A stretch of 48,770 nucleotides of DNA, from positions 1 through 48,770 of the forward strand of contig CAMAVR010000023.1 of assembly GCA_945861885.1 (NCBI GenBank), read 5' to 3'. Position numbers and translations under genes: made by a program. This document shows, piece after piece, positions 1-8,916 of the stretch. This DNA comes from Nannocystis exedens (GTDB lineage: Bacteria; Myxococcota_A; Polyangia; Polyangiales; Polyangiaceae). A model generated the notes under the pieces. That model had not been told where the DNA came from. It ran no database searches and saw nothing but the letters and a program-made list of their open reading frames with translations. How positions within the stretch are numbered: position 1 is the first letter of the stretch; each line of letters starts with the position of its first letter.

Positions 1-165
1 ACGTTGCAACACTAAAAAACGGTTTACGTCGCCTTACGCCAAATAAACCAAATCCCTCCCGCCCTTCCGCCCTCCCTGTTCAAATTCTGGGGCTGAATGA
101 GGGCCGCGATTCGGGCGATGAATGGGAATTCTTAAACAGACCCTAGTTCGGTCAGTATATCTTCA

Positions 166-933
166 TCATTTCAGGGAGCTGGTGGGCTCTTCTAGCGAGC
201 CCGAAACGACATACGCGCGATTTTCGTACCAAGTTTTGCCCGTTTTCATCACTTGAAGAGCGGCGAGCGACACCTCACCATCCACGCTGGAGCATGGGAC
301 GTGCGAGCGATCACGAAGGATACTGCGCGGGATCCCGAGCGATAGGCAGAGTTTATCGATGACCGTAAGAATGTAGTCGCCCATCTTTTTTTCTGGCATC
401 GGATAGAAAGGGCACGTGCGCGCGCTGGACAAATATTCGACTTTGCTCGCTCGATCACTTGCTAGCGCCAGCCAAAGGCACTCGTCGCCATTGTCCGAGG
501 CGATGATGAGTCGAAATTGCGGGGTCGGTTCAGAAAATTCGCCGAGCGTAGCGCGAAAGCTAACGCCATCCACGCGCAGGCGAAGATAGGTCTCGTCCGA
601 AGTAGGCCCGGGGGCATACGCGGCGTGAGCTTTCAAGTACGCGATTCGATCGGCAAGCGTGGCGCCCGGAAGACGCGCCCTGCCGCTGATGTCGAACGCG
701 CTCGCGTCGTAGGCCGGCGGTGCCGTCGCTCCCGGTGCATAAGTTGCTGGCGGTGCAGGAGTTGCTGCCGGTGCGGGATTGACTAGCGGTGCGGGACGGC
801 TTGCCGATCGCGGACGCATTGGTGAGCCGCACGAGGCAAGCAGCGCCGCGGCTATTATCGTCGGCAATAGAAATAGGCCGTTTTGGGATCGGTTCACACT
901 TCGCAGCGTCTGCCGCTTGGGGCGTCCACTCAA
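166..933 (-). CDS. Hypothetical lipoprotein with Pro/Ala-rich linker
   Basis: I do not recognise this 255-residue protein. A basic N-terminus and hydrophobic stretch (about residues 19-33) end in a lipobox LLASC with Cys35 as the predicted lipidation site. A Pro/Ala-rich linker (about residues 40-75) follows, then a globular domain of about 180 residues containing several cysteines (for example DECLWL and ARTCPFY). It is therefore probably anchored to the outer membrane or inner-membrane face, with the folded domain in the periplasm or at the surface. The start gives a rather long n-region and may lie further downstream, but no better in-frame Met precedes the lipobox. It is divergent from the exported protein at 1102. 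Confidence 0.6.
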   Translation of the reverse strand: MSGRPKRQTLRSVNRSQNGLFLLPTIIAAALLASCGSPMRPRSASRPAPLVNPAPAATPAPPATYAPGATAPPAYDASAFDISGRARLPGATLADRIAYLKAHAAYAPGPTSDETYLRLRVDGVSFRATLGEFSEPTPQFRLIIASDNGDECLWLALASDRASKVEYLSSARTCPFYPMPEKKMGDYILTVIDKLCLSLGIPRSILRDRSHVPCSSVDGEVSLAALQVMKTGKTWYENRAYVVSGSLEEPTSSLK

Positions 934-1101
934 GCAAAAGCGAGGACTTTACCAAGAAGCTGTGTGAATCGCGCGCACATTAAACGCAACTCGGCTCAAA
1001 ACGGGACCGTCGATGCGAATGCTAACAGGAACCACGCGGCCTCCGGATTAAAACATCACGCCTACCTTGTCCATATTCACTGTTAGAGGGAGGCTTCAGT
1101 G

Positions 1102-2814
1102 ATGAGGGTAATCTCGATTTTTGCTCTATGCTCCTTGTCGGCGGCACTCGTTAGCTCCGCAAGCTTCGCCGACACGTATTTCATCCCGAGGGAGAAACGC
1201 GACCTTTTTCTGAACCCGGACAGCGTCGTCATCGACTCCCAAATGGTTCACGTTCGGGGAGCGAAGGTCGCGTACATTAATACGTACGCGCTGACGCGAG
1301 ACTTCCCGTTTCTTCAGGGGCTATCGCCCGCGGCGTTGTCAAAGTGGATTCTCGCAAACTGCGCGTACGTGTCGCGCGACCAACAAGAGCTCAACGAAAT
1401 TCGGCAAACCGCGATTCCGGTCGATGGGGCGACAACAGTTGCGTTCCGGCAAGATAGATGGGGGCGAGCCGCCGATATTCCCGTCAACAATCTAAACGGA
1501 CAGCCCGCTGGGTTTGTCGACGTCAAAGGGTGCGGGCTCGATAGGCAGTTTTCGGGTAAGGCCATCGACGCGCAGAAAACTATTTATTCTAACGCGCACG
1601 CGGACCCTGCGGCCCTGGAGGTACTTCGAAAGTCAGACACCAACGATGGCGCGGCGTCTTTCCGAGAAGCAATTGCAGAAGTAATTCGAAGTGAGGCATT
1701 GCAGCGGAGTTTTAACGAAGTCAATCACTTGCGTAAAACGCACTTCGAAGTGATCGAATCGTATTTTATTATCGTGCTGCCGTACAATTTATTGAGACCG
1801 CATGGGCGTACTGAGACAGCGGCGCTTATCGGCCGCCAAGCGCACCTCGGACGTCACATTGCGACTCGGGCTGACACCAATGACATCTACCTGAACGTCG
1901 GCGCCACGAAGCAGTTTGACGCAACAGACACGGTGGCCGACATGGGGCTCGTCGTCCCCGTGTATGGTGCGTTTCGCGATCGATTCTTGTTGCACGAACA
2001 TGGCTTTGCGCGCCACCACCCGGAAAAGACGCGCGATTGGGTTGAGGGGGAGCGCGTGGCACGCGAGTATGTTGCTGGCGACGACGATGCCGTCACCAAA
2101 TTCATGGCCACTTTTTTCCCGGAGGCTCCGGTGCATCCTTCGCCGCACCCGCGCCTACCGACGGCGCGGGAGATGATGGAAGAGCGAAATGCTTCCGAGG
2201 CGTCCCTGCGGCACATGCTGACAGCCGAGTCGAGCGGCGTAAGAGAACTAGCGGTGCGGCGTCTGCGCAGTTTGCACTCGACCGATATCGCGACCCTAGA
2301 GGCGTTCGCTCGCGCGCTACGCGACCCGGATTACCTCGTCTCTAGCGACGCAATCGATGCTCTGGCCGAAGTTCCGAAGCTTCCTTTATCGATTGTCATC
2401 GATATCGAAAATACGCTGAAAGCGCGCGCGTCGACGGCGGCTCAGAAGATCATTTCTGTGCTGGTACGACAAATCGCGATGGGCCCTTTCGCCGAGACGG
2501 AGCGCCCGGTTGTCAACTCCCTGTTGAATACGCTCGTCACGTACATATGGGATGAACACGATATCACGAGGAAAGTAGCGACCGATACGTTGATTGCCAT
2601 AAATGCAGTTCACCCGCTCCCGGAATCGGTTTTCCACCGGGTCCTCGATGAGCTCAAGGCCGATGGGGAGCTTGCACATTTTGGAATCAGTGCGTACCGC
2701 CTCATCGCCAAGACACAACCACGGTACCCTTTTGTCATAGCGGCGCTTCACGCTCTCAAAGCTCAGTACCCGTATGCCAGGCAAATCAACGTGACGCTGA
2801 GCGAGCTTCAGTAG
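1102..2814 (+). CDS. Exported protein of unknown function, HEAT-like C-terminus
   Basis: Not recognised. The 570-residue product has a signal peptide (hydrophobic core ending near SSASFA|DT). The C-terminal 200 residues read as repeated short amphipathic helix pairs (for example around ELAVRRLRSLHSTD and DYLVSSDAIDALAEV), which suggests a HEAT/Armadillo-like solenoid. The middle segment has a REAIAEVIRSEA stretch followed by GRTETAALIGRQ, faintly like the order of conserved blocks in SelO-type pseudokinases, but no kinase call is safe. I chose the ATG at 1102 over the GTG three bases upstream because the ribosome site AGGGAGG (1087-1093) is better spaced from it. It is a secreted or periplasmic protein in a run of lipoprotein genes. 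Confidence 0.6.
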   Translation: MRVISIFALCSLSAALVSSASFADTYFIPREKRDLFLNPDSVVIDSQMVHVRGAKVAYINTYALTRDFPFLQGLSPAALSKWILANCAYVSRDQQELNEIRQTAIPVDGATTVAFRQDRWGRAADIPVNNLNGQPAGFVDVKGCGLDRQFSGKAIDAQKTIYSNAHADPAALEVLRKSDTNDGAASFREAIAEVIRSEALQRSFNEVNHLRKTHFEVIESYFIIVLPYNLLRPHGRTETAALIGRQAHLGRHIATRADTNDIYLNVGATKQFDATDTVADMGLVVPVYGAFRDRFLLHEHGFARHHPEKTRDWVEGERVAREYVAGDDDAVTKFMATFFPEAPVHPSPHPRLPTAREMMEERNASEASLRHMLTAESSGVRELAVRRLRSLHSTDIATLEAFARALRDPDYLVSSDAIDALAEVPKLPLSIVIDIENTLKARASTAAQKIISVLVRQIAMGPFAETERPVVNSLLNTLVTYIWDEHDITRKVATDTLIAINAVHPLPESVFHRVLDELKADGELAHFGISAYRLIAKTQPRYPFVIAALHALKAQYPYARQINVTLSELQ

Positions 2815-2940
2815 CGACATGACGCCCGCATCGCGGTCTTTTTGCTCGCACCTCTCGTTATCCCTGAGCACACGGGCAGCCTCTCGCGCTCATCGAAAAG
2901 AGCTCGCCTATTTTGCCAGCGCCTGTGGTTACCATTGGGA

Positions 2941-4626
2941 ATGATGCTGCGTATTGGTGCCGCGGTCTTCGTTTTGCTGCTCTGTTCGTGCGACTCACTG
3001 CATGGCAGTCATGGAGCGGCCGGCTCTCCTGATGCGTCGGTTTCCATCACGCCTCCTGTTACGCCTATTATTGTCACGCTCATCGCTGATACGGCTGAAT
3101 CGGGCGAGGGGAGTTCGTGGGTTGGTGCTCTCAAGAGTGAGCCAGACGCGGCGGCGCCGGCGATTGATGCGTCGGCGCTTCCGATTGTGCGGAGCACACT
3201 TGTGCACATCGAGGGGCACGATGAGGCCGTGCCATCAAGAGACTTATCGCGACCCGCAGCAGTTCCGCCGCCGAGACACGACCCCGCATGCGCGAAGAGC
3301 GACGATTCGCCGCTCATCGGCTGCTGGCGGCAGGTAGACGGCAAGCGCTACGAGCGCATCGACGCGGTGCCAAAATCGGTGAAAGAGATCCCGCCGGTCT
3401 CGCTTACCGCGGAAGAGATCAACGCGCGCCTTCAAAAAAGCGACACGATCGTCGCCGACTACATCACGATTTGGCCGAAAGTGTTTCGTCGCATGTATGT
3501 CGGCAACGATGCCGCGCTTCATTATCAGTCGGCGGCGATCGATCGCATTGTCGACGATACGTTTGTACTCGCGCCGCACAAACTCGGCGACCGGTCGACC
3601 CCGAGGCTCCTCGCGATATCAAACCCCGCTCAGAGCTTTCGATTCGGCGATGACGAAGTCACGACGATATTAAACGAAGAAGCTCGCGTTTATCAGGTTA
3701 ACGTCAAAAACAGCGAAAAAATACTCATTTTTGGCAACTACGACTTGAGGTGGCATGCGCTCGACCAAGTGATGCCGATCGATACGAACTGGCTAACAAA
3801 AGAGCGTCGTCTCCAATTTAGCCATCCGCTGCTATTCGTTTCGGAAAGCGAAGCGCTTTCACGATTTACTAAATTCTATTTCACGTACACGAGTCTCCTA
3901 ACGCTGCTGTCTCACGAACATAGCGTGGTTCGCACCGAGCCCGACGCATTCACTCGCGCATTGGCGGCAACGCATCACAGTGATGGCGCCGTGCCGAGAG
4001 CACTTGCCGAGTACTTCAAAGCGAACGGCTCGGTTACCGACATGACCGTCCCAGTCATGCGAACAGACGGCACGCGAAATAGATTGTTCTTTATCAAAGC
4101 GAACGACCAGAAGTGTTACTTCAGCAAAAGGGACGCATGGAGTGTTCGAACGATCACGCCGACGTTTATCGAAATTTCACCGATAAAAGCGGGGGAGGGG
4201 TACCTGATATGCGCGAGCGATCCGGCCGGTCGTTCGCGCCAGCTTAGCTATTTCAGACACGTGTTTATCAACGACACGCCAGGCGATACGATTCATTTAC
4301 GAAAAGCAAATCAACTCGATTCGCAGTGGGTAAAATTCCGGTTCAGCCAAAAGTTCGGAGCGCTAGACACTCGATTTGTATTTGAACGCGAGATCTCGCT
4401 CGCCGCGGCTGACGACGGTGGCCTGCGCGTTCCAGGAGTGGTGCTCTCGTTAAAACCGGAGGGGTATAAGCCGCACAGCAACGAAGTGTTGCACGAGCTC
4501 GCGACGCTGTACGGCGAGGCGGTGCACCTCGACAATCCGGCCCATCCGTATTTACCCCTGGCGAACGTCGTCTTTGGCGATGACAATGTTTTTGAAACTC
4601 TCAGCTACGAGTTCGAACTTCGCTAG
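2941..4626 (+). CDS. Hypothetical lipoprotein, 561 aa
   Basis: Not recognised. I chose the ATG at 2941 because it is followed at once by a lipoprotein signal: a hydrophobic run ending LLLCSC with the lipidated Cys at residue 17, followed by Asp. A longer frame starting at TTG 2842 would bury this signal behind 33 residues. A low-complexity Pro/Ala/Asp-rich linker of about 110 residues leads to a large soluble domain with Cys pairs (PACAKSDDSPLIGC), aromatic-rich strands and no motif I can name. It starts about 125 bases after the preceding exported protein on the same strand and is convergent with the small secreted protein ending at 4644. Confidence 0.6.
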   Translation: MMLRIGAAVFVLLLCSCDSLHGSHGAAGSPDASVSITPPVTPIIVTLIADTAESGEGSSWVGALKSEPDAAAPAIDASALPIVRSTLVHIEGHDEAVPSRDLSRPAAVPPPRHDPACAKSDDSPLIGCWRQVDGKRYERIDAVPKSVKEIPPVSLTAEEINARLQKSDTIVADYITIWPKVFRRMYVGNDAALHYQSAAIDRIVDDTFVLAPHKLGDRSTPRLLAISNPAQSFRFGDDEVTTILNEEARVYQVNVKNSEKILIFGNYDLRWHALDQVMPIDTNWLTKERRLQFSHPLLFVSESEALSRFTKFYFTYTSLLTLLSHEHSVVRTEPDAFTRALAATHHSDGAVPRALAEYFKANGSVTDMTVPVMRTDGTRNRLFFIKANDQKCYFSKRDAWSVRTITPTFIEISPIKAGEGYLICASDPAGRSRQLSYFRHVFINDTPGDTIHLRKANQLDSQWVKFRFSQKFGALDTRFVFEREISLAAADDGGLRVPGVVLSLKPEGYKPHSNEVLHELATLYGEAVHLDNPAHPYLPLANVVFGDDNVFETLSYEFELR

Positions 4627-4643
4627 ACGCCTGCGGCGAAGTA

Positions 4644-5171
4644 CTAGAGCGACTCAACTACGTCGGTAGCACTGAGTCCGTCTTCCGCTTCTTGGGCTTC
4701 CCTTAGTCGCGCAACGATGTTGCAATCGTGCGTCGTCGGGTCTTTAAGAAGGGTCGTCATCAGCCGATTTGATTTTGCGAGCGCCGACGGATCTGCCAAA
4801 GCGGTGCTAACGAGATCGACCCCGGATTTGTAAACGCGCTCGCTCTCGGCGTAAGTCGCAAGAAGCGGTTTAAAACCCGCTAAAACATGTGCGTGCCCGC
4901 CCGCAGCGATTCGGATGGCCAAAAGCATTGCGAGGTCTGCATCGTCCGGGCTCGCGACATAACCGTAGTAAATACCAGCAGCGCGGCGAACATTCATCGC
5001 CAGATAGAAATCCAGCGTTTGCAACGTGTTGTGGCATTGCGGCCCGTCATCATCCGCAGCGTCGCCATCAGTGCAGCCAGCTTCCGCCGACACGCCGGTA
5101 AGGGCAACGGACAATATTGTCGCCAAAGCGCCGGCGATGCTCCCAAAGTTGCGGTTCATTTGATAAATCAT
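4644..5171 (-). CDS. Small secreted helical protein, RIP-companion A
   Basis: 175 residues with a cleavable signal peptide ending near SAEA|GC. The mature part is predicted mostly helical, with two cysteines near its N-terminus (GCTDGD, PQCHNT) and one near the C-terminus. No family is recognised. It lies 54 bases downstream of the RIP-like gene at 5226 on the same strand, so the two are probably co-transcribed. The same arrangement recurs at 9825-10379 behind the second RIP-like gene. The two small proteins are similar in size, and both have a stretch of the type LLAIRI / LMALRV followed by an Ala/Leu-rich helix and a D/R-P-x-L-A-K-x-N segment. An immunity, chaperone or second-subunit role is an inference from context only. 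The start could also be the internal Met at 5159. Confidence 0.6.
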   Translation of the reverse strand: MIYQMNRNFGSIAGALATILSVALTGVSAEAGCTDGDAADDDGPQCHNTLQTLDFYLAMNVRRAAGIYYGYVASPDDADLAMLLAIRIAAGGHAHVLAGFKPLLATYAESERVYKSGVDLVSTALADPSALAKSNRLMTTLLKDPTTHDCNIVARLREAQEAEDGLSATDVVESL

Positions 5172-5225
5172 TTTGACGTCACAGAATTTCTTTTGAAATA
5201 ATTATAAACGTTACGTAGTCGTTGA

Positions 5226-6389
5226 TTACGGGAATGGCGGTCCCCACGGAAATATGCGACCGCGCAAATCGAGCGTCACCATTCGGCTCGCTCCGCGTAT
5301 GTGCGGCTGACCGTCGAGGAGCGCTCTATCCTCCGGCGTTCGTCCCGCGGGCGCCTGCCAGAGTACAAAACCCTTGTAGGACCAGATAGTGTCGAGCAGT
5401 AGGAGCGGATTTACCAGAGTGCGGTTACCATCCGGACCCTGAAACGCAGAACGTGTAATATCCACCCAACTCGGGAATGCTCGAACCCACGGTCTATTTG
5501 CCGCGAACAGGGCTGGGGTTATGTGCGGCGGAGGCGGGGTAAGCCCGTTTACGTACAGATCGGGGATACGTTCAAGGAGTCCAACGTTCGCCGCTTGTTG
5601 GTCGGCCGGATAGTCTCCCAAAACGGCCGGCGCGCCAGCGATATTCAATGCGTCTGCGAAGGCGTACGTCAATCGATCTTGGACGGGGTAGAGGCGCATC
5701 GCTTCGGCGAGGAAGACCGCACTCTCAGCCAAGAGCCGACGGCTAAGCTGAAAACGCTCCTCGTCGACGATTGCGGCGTTCTGAAGATCACCAAGGCGAG
5801 CGTCGAGCCCTGTAACATCAACGGTCCACTCCTCTCGTCCGTTGGCGTCACGATTCCACGGTGCGTGCGCCCCTTCGAATTGGCCGGCACCAAAAAGGTT
5901 CTGATAGCTGATGTCTTGAAGTCCATCGATCGGCGGGGGAGCGACGTGGACGTATGCGACCGCACCACCCACCGCACCACCCGCAGGCGGCGGCGCCGTT
6001 ATCGCATAGATATAAAGATAACTAGCCAAAGCCGAGCTGATCGACGGTTCGCGTTGTCCCGCAAGAAGCCCGTCCCCAGGGTTGATAAAAATGTGAGCAA
6101 GCTCCGGCCCCGCACCGTTGCGAACTTTGATCACATACGGTTCGAAAAAGAAGCCTCCACCGAATCCAACGCGGGTGCAATCCCCGTGCGCGTCGGGAAT
6201 ACAAAAGCCGTTGCTAAATTTTTCCCGAATCCGAGTAATTGATGCGGCGTAGTTGGCGATATCAAGCGTACAACCAAGTTCTGGCCCTTCGATACACGCC
6301 GCTTTTGCTTCGCCGATGTGCGTGAGTAGCAGCACGAGGGCGCTGAACAGTCCAAATAAGAATGTTCCGCCTAACTTCCTTCGCTTCAT
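5226..6389 (-). CDS. Secreted ribosome-inactivating-protein-like protein A (divergent)
   Basis: 387 residues with a signal peptide cleaved near EAKA|AC. The mature N-terminus has Cys32 and Cys40 and the helix YAASITRIREKF, matching the paralogue at 10457 (Cys31, Cys41, YKQSIESIRKGL). The segment AEAMRLYPVQ (residues 228-237) matches the RIP active-site helix E-A-x-R, with Glu229 and Arg232 in the catalytic positions. Candidate stacking tyrosines lie in LYIYAITA (residues 125-132). RIPs remove one adenine from the sarcin-ricin loop of large rRNA. This copy is more diverged than the second and has Gly/Pro-rich insertions (around 131-155), so activity is uncertain. A moderate ribosome site (GGAG) precedes the ATG. 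It is followed by its small companion gene. Confidence 0.5.
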   Translation of the reverse strand: MKRRKLGGTFLFGLFSALVLLLTHIGEAKAACIEGPELGCTLDIANYAASITRIREKFSNGFCIPDAHGDCTRVGFGGGFFFEPYVIKVRNGAGPELAHIFINPGDGLLAGQREPSISSALASYLYIYAITAPPPAGGAVGGAVAYVHVAPPPIDGLQDISYQNLFGAGQFEGAHAPWNRDANGREEWTVDVTGLDARLGDLQNAAIVDEERFQLSRRLLAESAVFLAEAMRLYPVQDRLTYAFADALNIAGAPAVLGDYPADQQAANVGLLERIPDLYVNGLTPPPPHITPALFAANRPWVRAFPSWVDITRSAFQGPDGNRTLVNPLLLLDTIWSYKGFVLWQAPAGRTPEDRALLDGQPHIRGASRMVTLDLRGRIFPWGPPFP

Positions 6390-6433
6390 CTCTCTGATAA
6401 CTCCTGAAATATCGGAGGTTTGCGCGCTGCGCG

Positions 6434-6461
6434 TCGCGAGCAGCGCATCGCGAGCCGCGCA
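6434..6461. repeat. Two tandem 14-bp direct repeats
   Basis: TCGCGAGCAGCGCA is followed directly by TCGCGAGCCGCGCA, differing at one base. They lie in the divergent gap between the RIP-like gene A and the lipoprotein at 6636, a position where an operator could sit. No other evidence of function is visible. Confidence 0.3.
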
Positions 6462-6635
6462 TCATTATTAGACGGTCAGCTTACATGATTATTAAGTTGC
6501 GGCATGGATCGGGCGAGTTTTTCTCAAAACGAGAACGATCGCGGCAAGGTCGTTAGGACGGTGGACCGATAACAATTGCATGACGAACGCTCTTTTTCGT
6601 GGCGGTTGGCGGGTCATCCCAAAGACTCAGGCGAC

Positions 6636-8786
6636 ATGAAAATTTTGTCGCGAAAAGCAGGCATATATTGCGCTTCTCTTGCACTTGTTCTTGTTGGATG
6701 CTCGTCCGGCCCGATCGACGAGAGCGACCGCACGTTGTCGAGCGTTGCCCAGGCGATGTTGAGCGCGCGGTCCGCCTCCAAAGCCGCAGCTTCAGAAGCC
6801 GATGCGGTCGATTCTGGCGCGCCGGTTGCAAACGCTGGGTACCGCGTCGAAGTCGGATATCCGGTTGCATTCCCGTTTGGCTTGATTGGCTTCGATCACA
6901 TAGCCGCCGCGATGGTGCAGTACTCAATTACGCGGTCTGATCCGAAGTCGTATGATCCCGATTTTCATGTGGAGACGACGAAGGGCGTCGATGCACTTGC
7001 CCGGCGCGTGCGCATGCATCCCGCGATACTTTCGAAGTACTTGACGGGGCACCTCACGTTGCTGTCAGACGGCGAGCCGGTGCCTCCGAGAGAGTGCCTT
7101 CTTGAATGGTTGGATACTGATGTTGCGCGCGTTGAACCGACGGTTCCGAGCGTCTCGCGCTTCGTGCAAGCCTACCACCCGGGTGCGGACAGCCATTTTT
7201 TAGTCGACCTCATAAAGCAAATTGCCAGAACGAAGCGTCAACCGGTCGGCTCGTCGCTGCCGTTGGCAAACGCATTTTTTGAGGATGTTGATCTCGCGTT
7301 AGGGGCGGTCGACGTGCTGTTTGTCGACCTTCAGGTCATGGTGTCGCACTCCGGCGGCCCGCGAGCACTCAGCGGTGGGCTATCCGAGATCCTCGAACAC
7401 ATGGAAATCGACGCGCAATATACCGCGTGCGGACAAGTGATGCTTGGTGTCACGCGCGATGCGTACGCGAAGCTCAATGCGTATCCGGTAACGCACTTCA
7501 AGTCGCTGAACGAGCGCGACGGAGTAACCTACCGAGTTTGGGACGAGCCAAAACAACACCGCAAGAGAGTGTTGCTGTTCGTTCGAGATGACGAAGGGCA
7601 AATCGTTCCGATTACTGCGCATGGATACCCGAAGTCCACGTGGCGAGAGTTAACGGTTGCACAGCCAAGCTTTGGGACGTTTGAAGGGGGGAGGGCGGCT
7701 CGCGCGTATGTGATCAAAGAGCAGCCAAACAAAGAATGGGCCATCGAGCGGTCGGCCGGAATCGCGCTCGTTGCGGGCGAGCGGTCGCGCAAAATTGTCA
7801 CTGTTTCGGCGGCCGAGGACGAAGCGCGAAGTTTAGACCGTTCTCTCGTCGTAAGTCGCGGCAAGGCCGAGCGCGCAGGTGGAACTGACCCGCTGTATCG
7901 AACAATCGTCAAGCTGCTAAAGCTCTACCCAGCGTATGGCGGCGCCGATGAGCACGACGCATCGATTTTTCTCCCCGCCGAGACGGTGGGGCAATTCCGG
8001 CAATATGCACGCGACGTGATGGGTATCGCTTTTGAGGAGTGGAAAACGGCGGAACTCGAAACGCATTTCCCGGTCATTTTCGGCCGATTGGGGCAAGTTC
8101 TTGCGCTGCTCGATCGCACTGACGAAGCGGCTGACGATTCGCAATCGACCGAAAAGCCGAAAGCGAAAAGTAAAAAGAAAAAAGGAAATAAGAAAAAAGG
8201 CGTTACTGCCACAAGCGATGGCGCGGCGTGCGCCACCTCGGGTACCACCAGTACGCCGAGCGGCGAGGCGTGCGCGGCGTCGGCAGATGTTGCATCTGTG
8301 AGCGACGTTCTTTTGGAACCGTGCGCAGGTGGAGCCGTTTTGGTAGACGACGAACTCACGGTCGATGACGCCGTCGACGAAGCACCTCCAGCGACCTATG
8401 TGCGTCGAGAAAAAGCACCCGCGCAAGCGGCTCCGCCCGCTGATGCCGCGTATGACGAAGATGCGGTCGCCGACAGACTGATCGCCGCGGCGATGGACCA
8501 GCTCCCAGATTACGGCGACGTGTCACCGCGAGAAGTCGAAGACGCGCTCCGCGAGCTGTATCGCGAATGGCGAAAAATGGGCGGAACGTTCGATGGCGCG
8601 CATGAAACCGGCCACGGCTCCCATCGCTCACTCAAATTACGAAAAGGCGACGGCCGAGCGCCAATCGTAAAAGCTCACGGCGCAAAGCGTGGCCGCAGAG
8701 TCTATCAAGTAAAAGAAACGCTGACGCAAACCGCGCACTTGTTAGCAAGAGCGGGCAAGCGCCAGCAGATCGTCGTTCCCGAGTAA
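6636..8786 (+). CDS. Large lipoprotein with Lys-rich linker and HicA-like C-terminus
   Basis: 716 residues. I chose the ATG at 6636 because it directly precedes a lipoprotein signal ending LVGC (Cys22). The N-terminal 490 residues are an unrecognised globular region. Next comes a very Lys-rich, low-complexity segment (about 510-530) and an Ala/Ser/Thr/Asp-rich stretch. The last ~70 residues contain GHGSHRSLKLRKGDGR, then IVKAHG, then a helix ending in LLARAGK. This order resembles the HicA fold, in which G-S-H carries the catalytic histidine and a P-x-H strand follows. HicA is normally a small cytoplasmic mRNA interferase, so finding it on a lipoprotein is odd and the match may be only fold-level. 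It is divergent from the RIP-like gene A. Confidence 0.6.
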   Translation: MKILSRKAGIYCASLALVLVGCSSGPIDESDRTLSSVAQAMLSARSASKAAASEADAVDSGAPVANAGYRVEVGYPVAFPFGLIGFDHIAAAMVQYSITRSDPKSYDPDFHVETTKGVDALARRVRMHPAILSKYLTGHLTLLSDGEPVPPRECLLEWLDTDVARVEPTVPSVSRFVQAYHPGADSHFLVDLIKQIARTKRQPVGSSLPLANAFFEDVDLALGAVDVLFVDLQVMVSHSGGPRALSGGLSEILEHMEIDAQYTACGQVMLGVTRDAYAKLNAYPVTHFKSLNERDGVTYRVWDEPKQHRKRVLLFVRDDEGQIVPITAHGYPKSTWRELTVAQPSFGTFEGGRAARAYVIKEQPNKEWAIERSAGIALVAGERSRKIVTVSAAEDEARSLDRSLVVSRGKAERAGGTDPLYRTIVKLLKLYPAYGGADEHDASIFLPAETVGQFRQYARDVMGIAFEEWKTAELETHFPVIFGRLGQVLALLDRTDEAADDSQSTEKPKAKSKKKKGNKKKGVTATSDGAACATSGTTSTPSGEACAASADVASVSDVLLEPCAGGAVLVDDELTVDDAVDEAPPATYVRREKAPAQAAPPADAAYDEDAVADRLIAAAMDQLPDYGDVSPREVEDALRELYREWRKMGGTFDGAHETGHGSHRSLKLRKGDGRAPIVKAHGAKRGRRVYQVKETLTQTAHLLARAGKRQQIVVPE

Positions 8787-8916
8787 CGCCAGCTGCGGCA
8801 AACCTGTGCGTTGCGATGCCGTCAGAGCATCTTTGTAATCGCTCGACAGATTGGCCGGGCTGCCGCCTAAATTGGAGGTTTACCGGCGCCTCCTGCCGTA
8901 ATAAACACAGTCGCCG

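Noticed and set aside
1102..2814. SelO-like pseudokinase in the exported protein
   Set aside because: Only a loose order of short blocks (REAIAEVIRSEA, then ALIGRQ) matches; no clear nucleotide loop or catalytic motif, and the protein is exported.
2941..4626. Third RIP homologue (segment ESEALSRF)
   Set aside because: The spacing E-A-L-S-R differs from E-A-x-R and no other RIP block is found.
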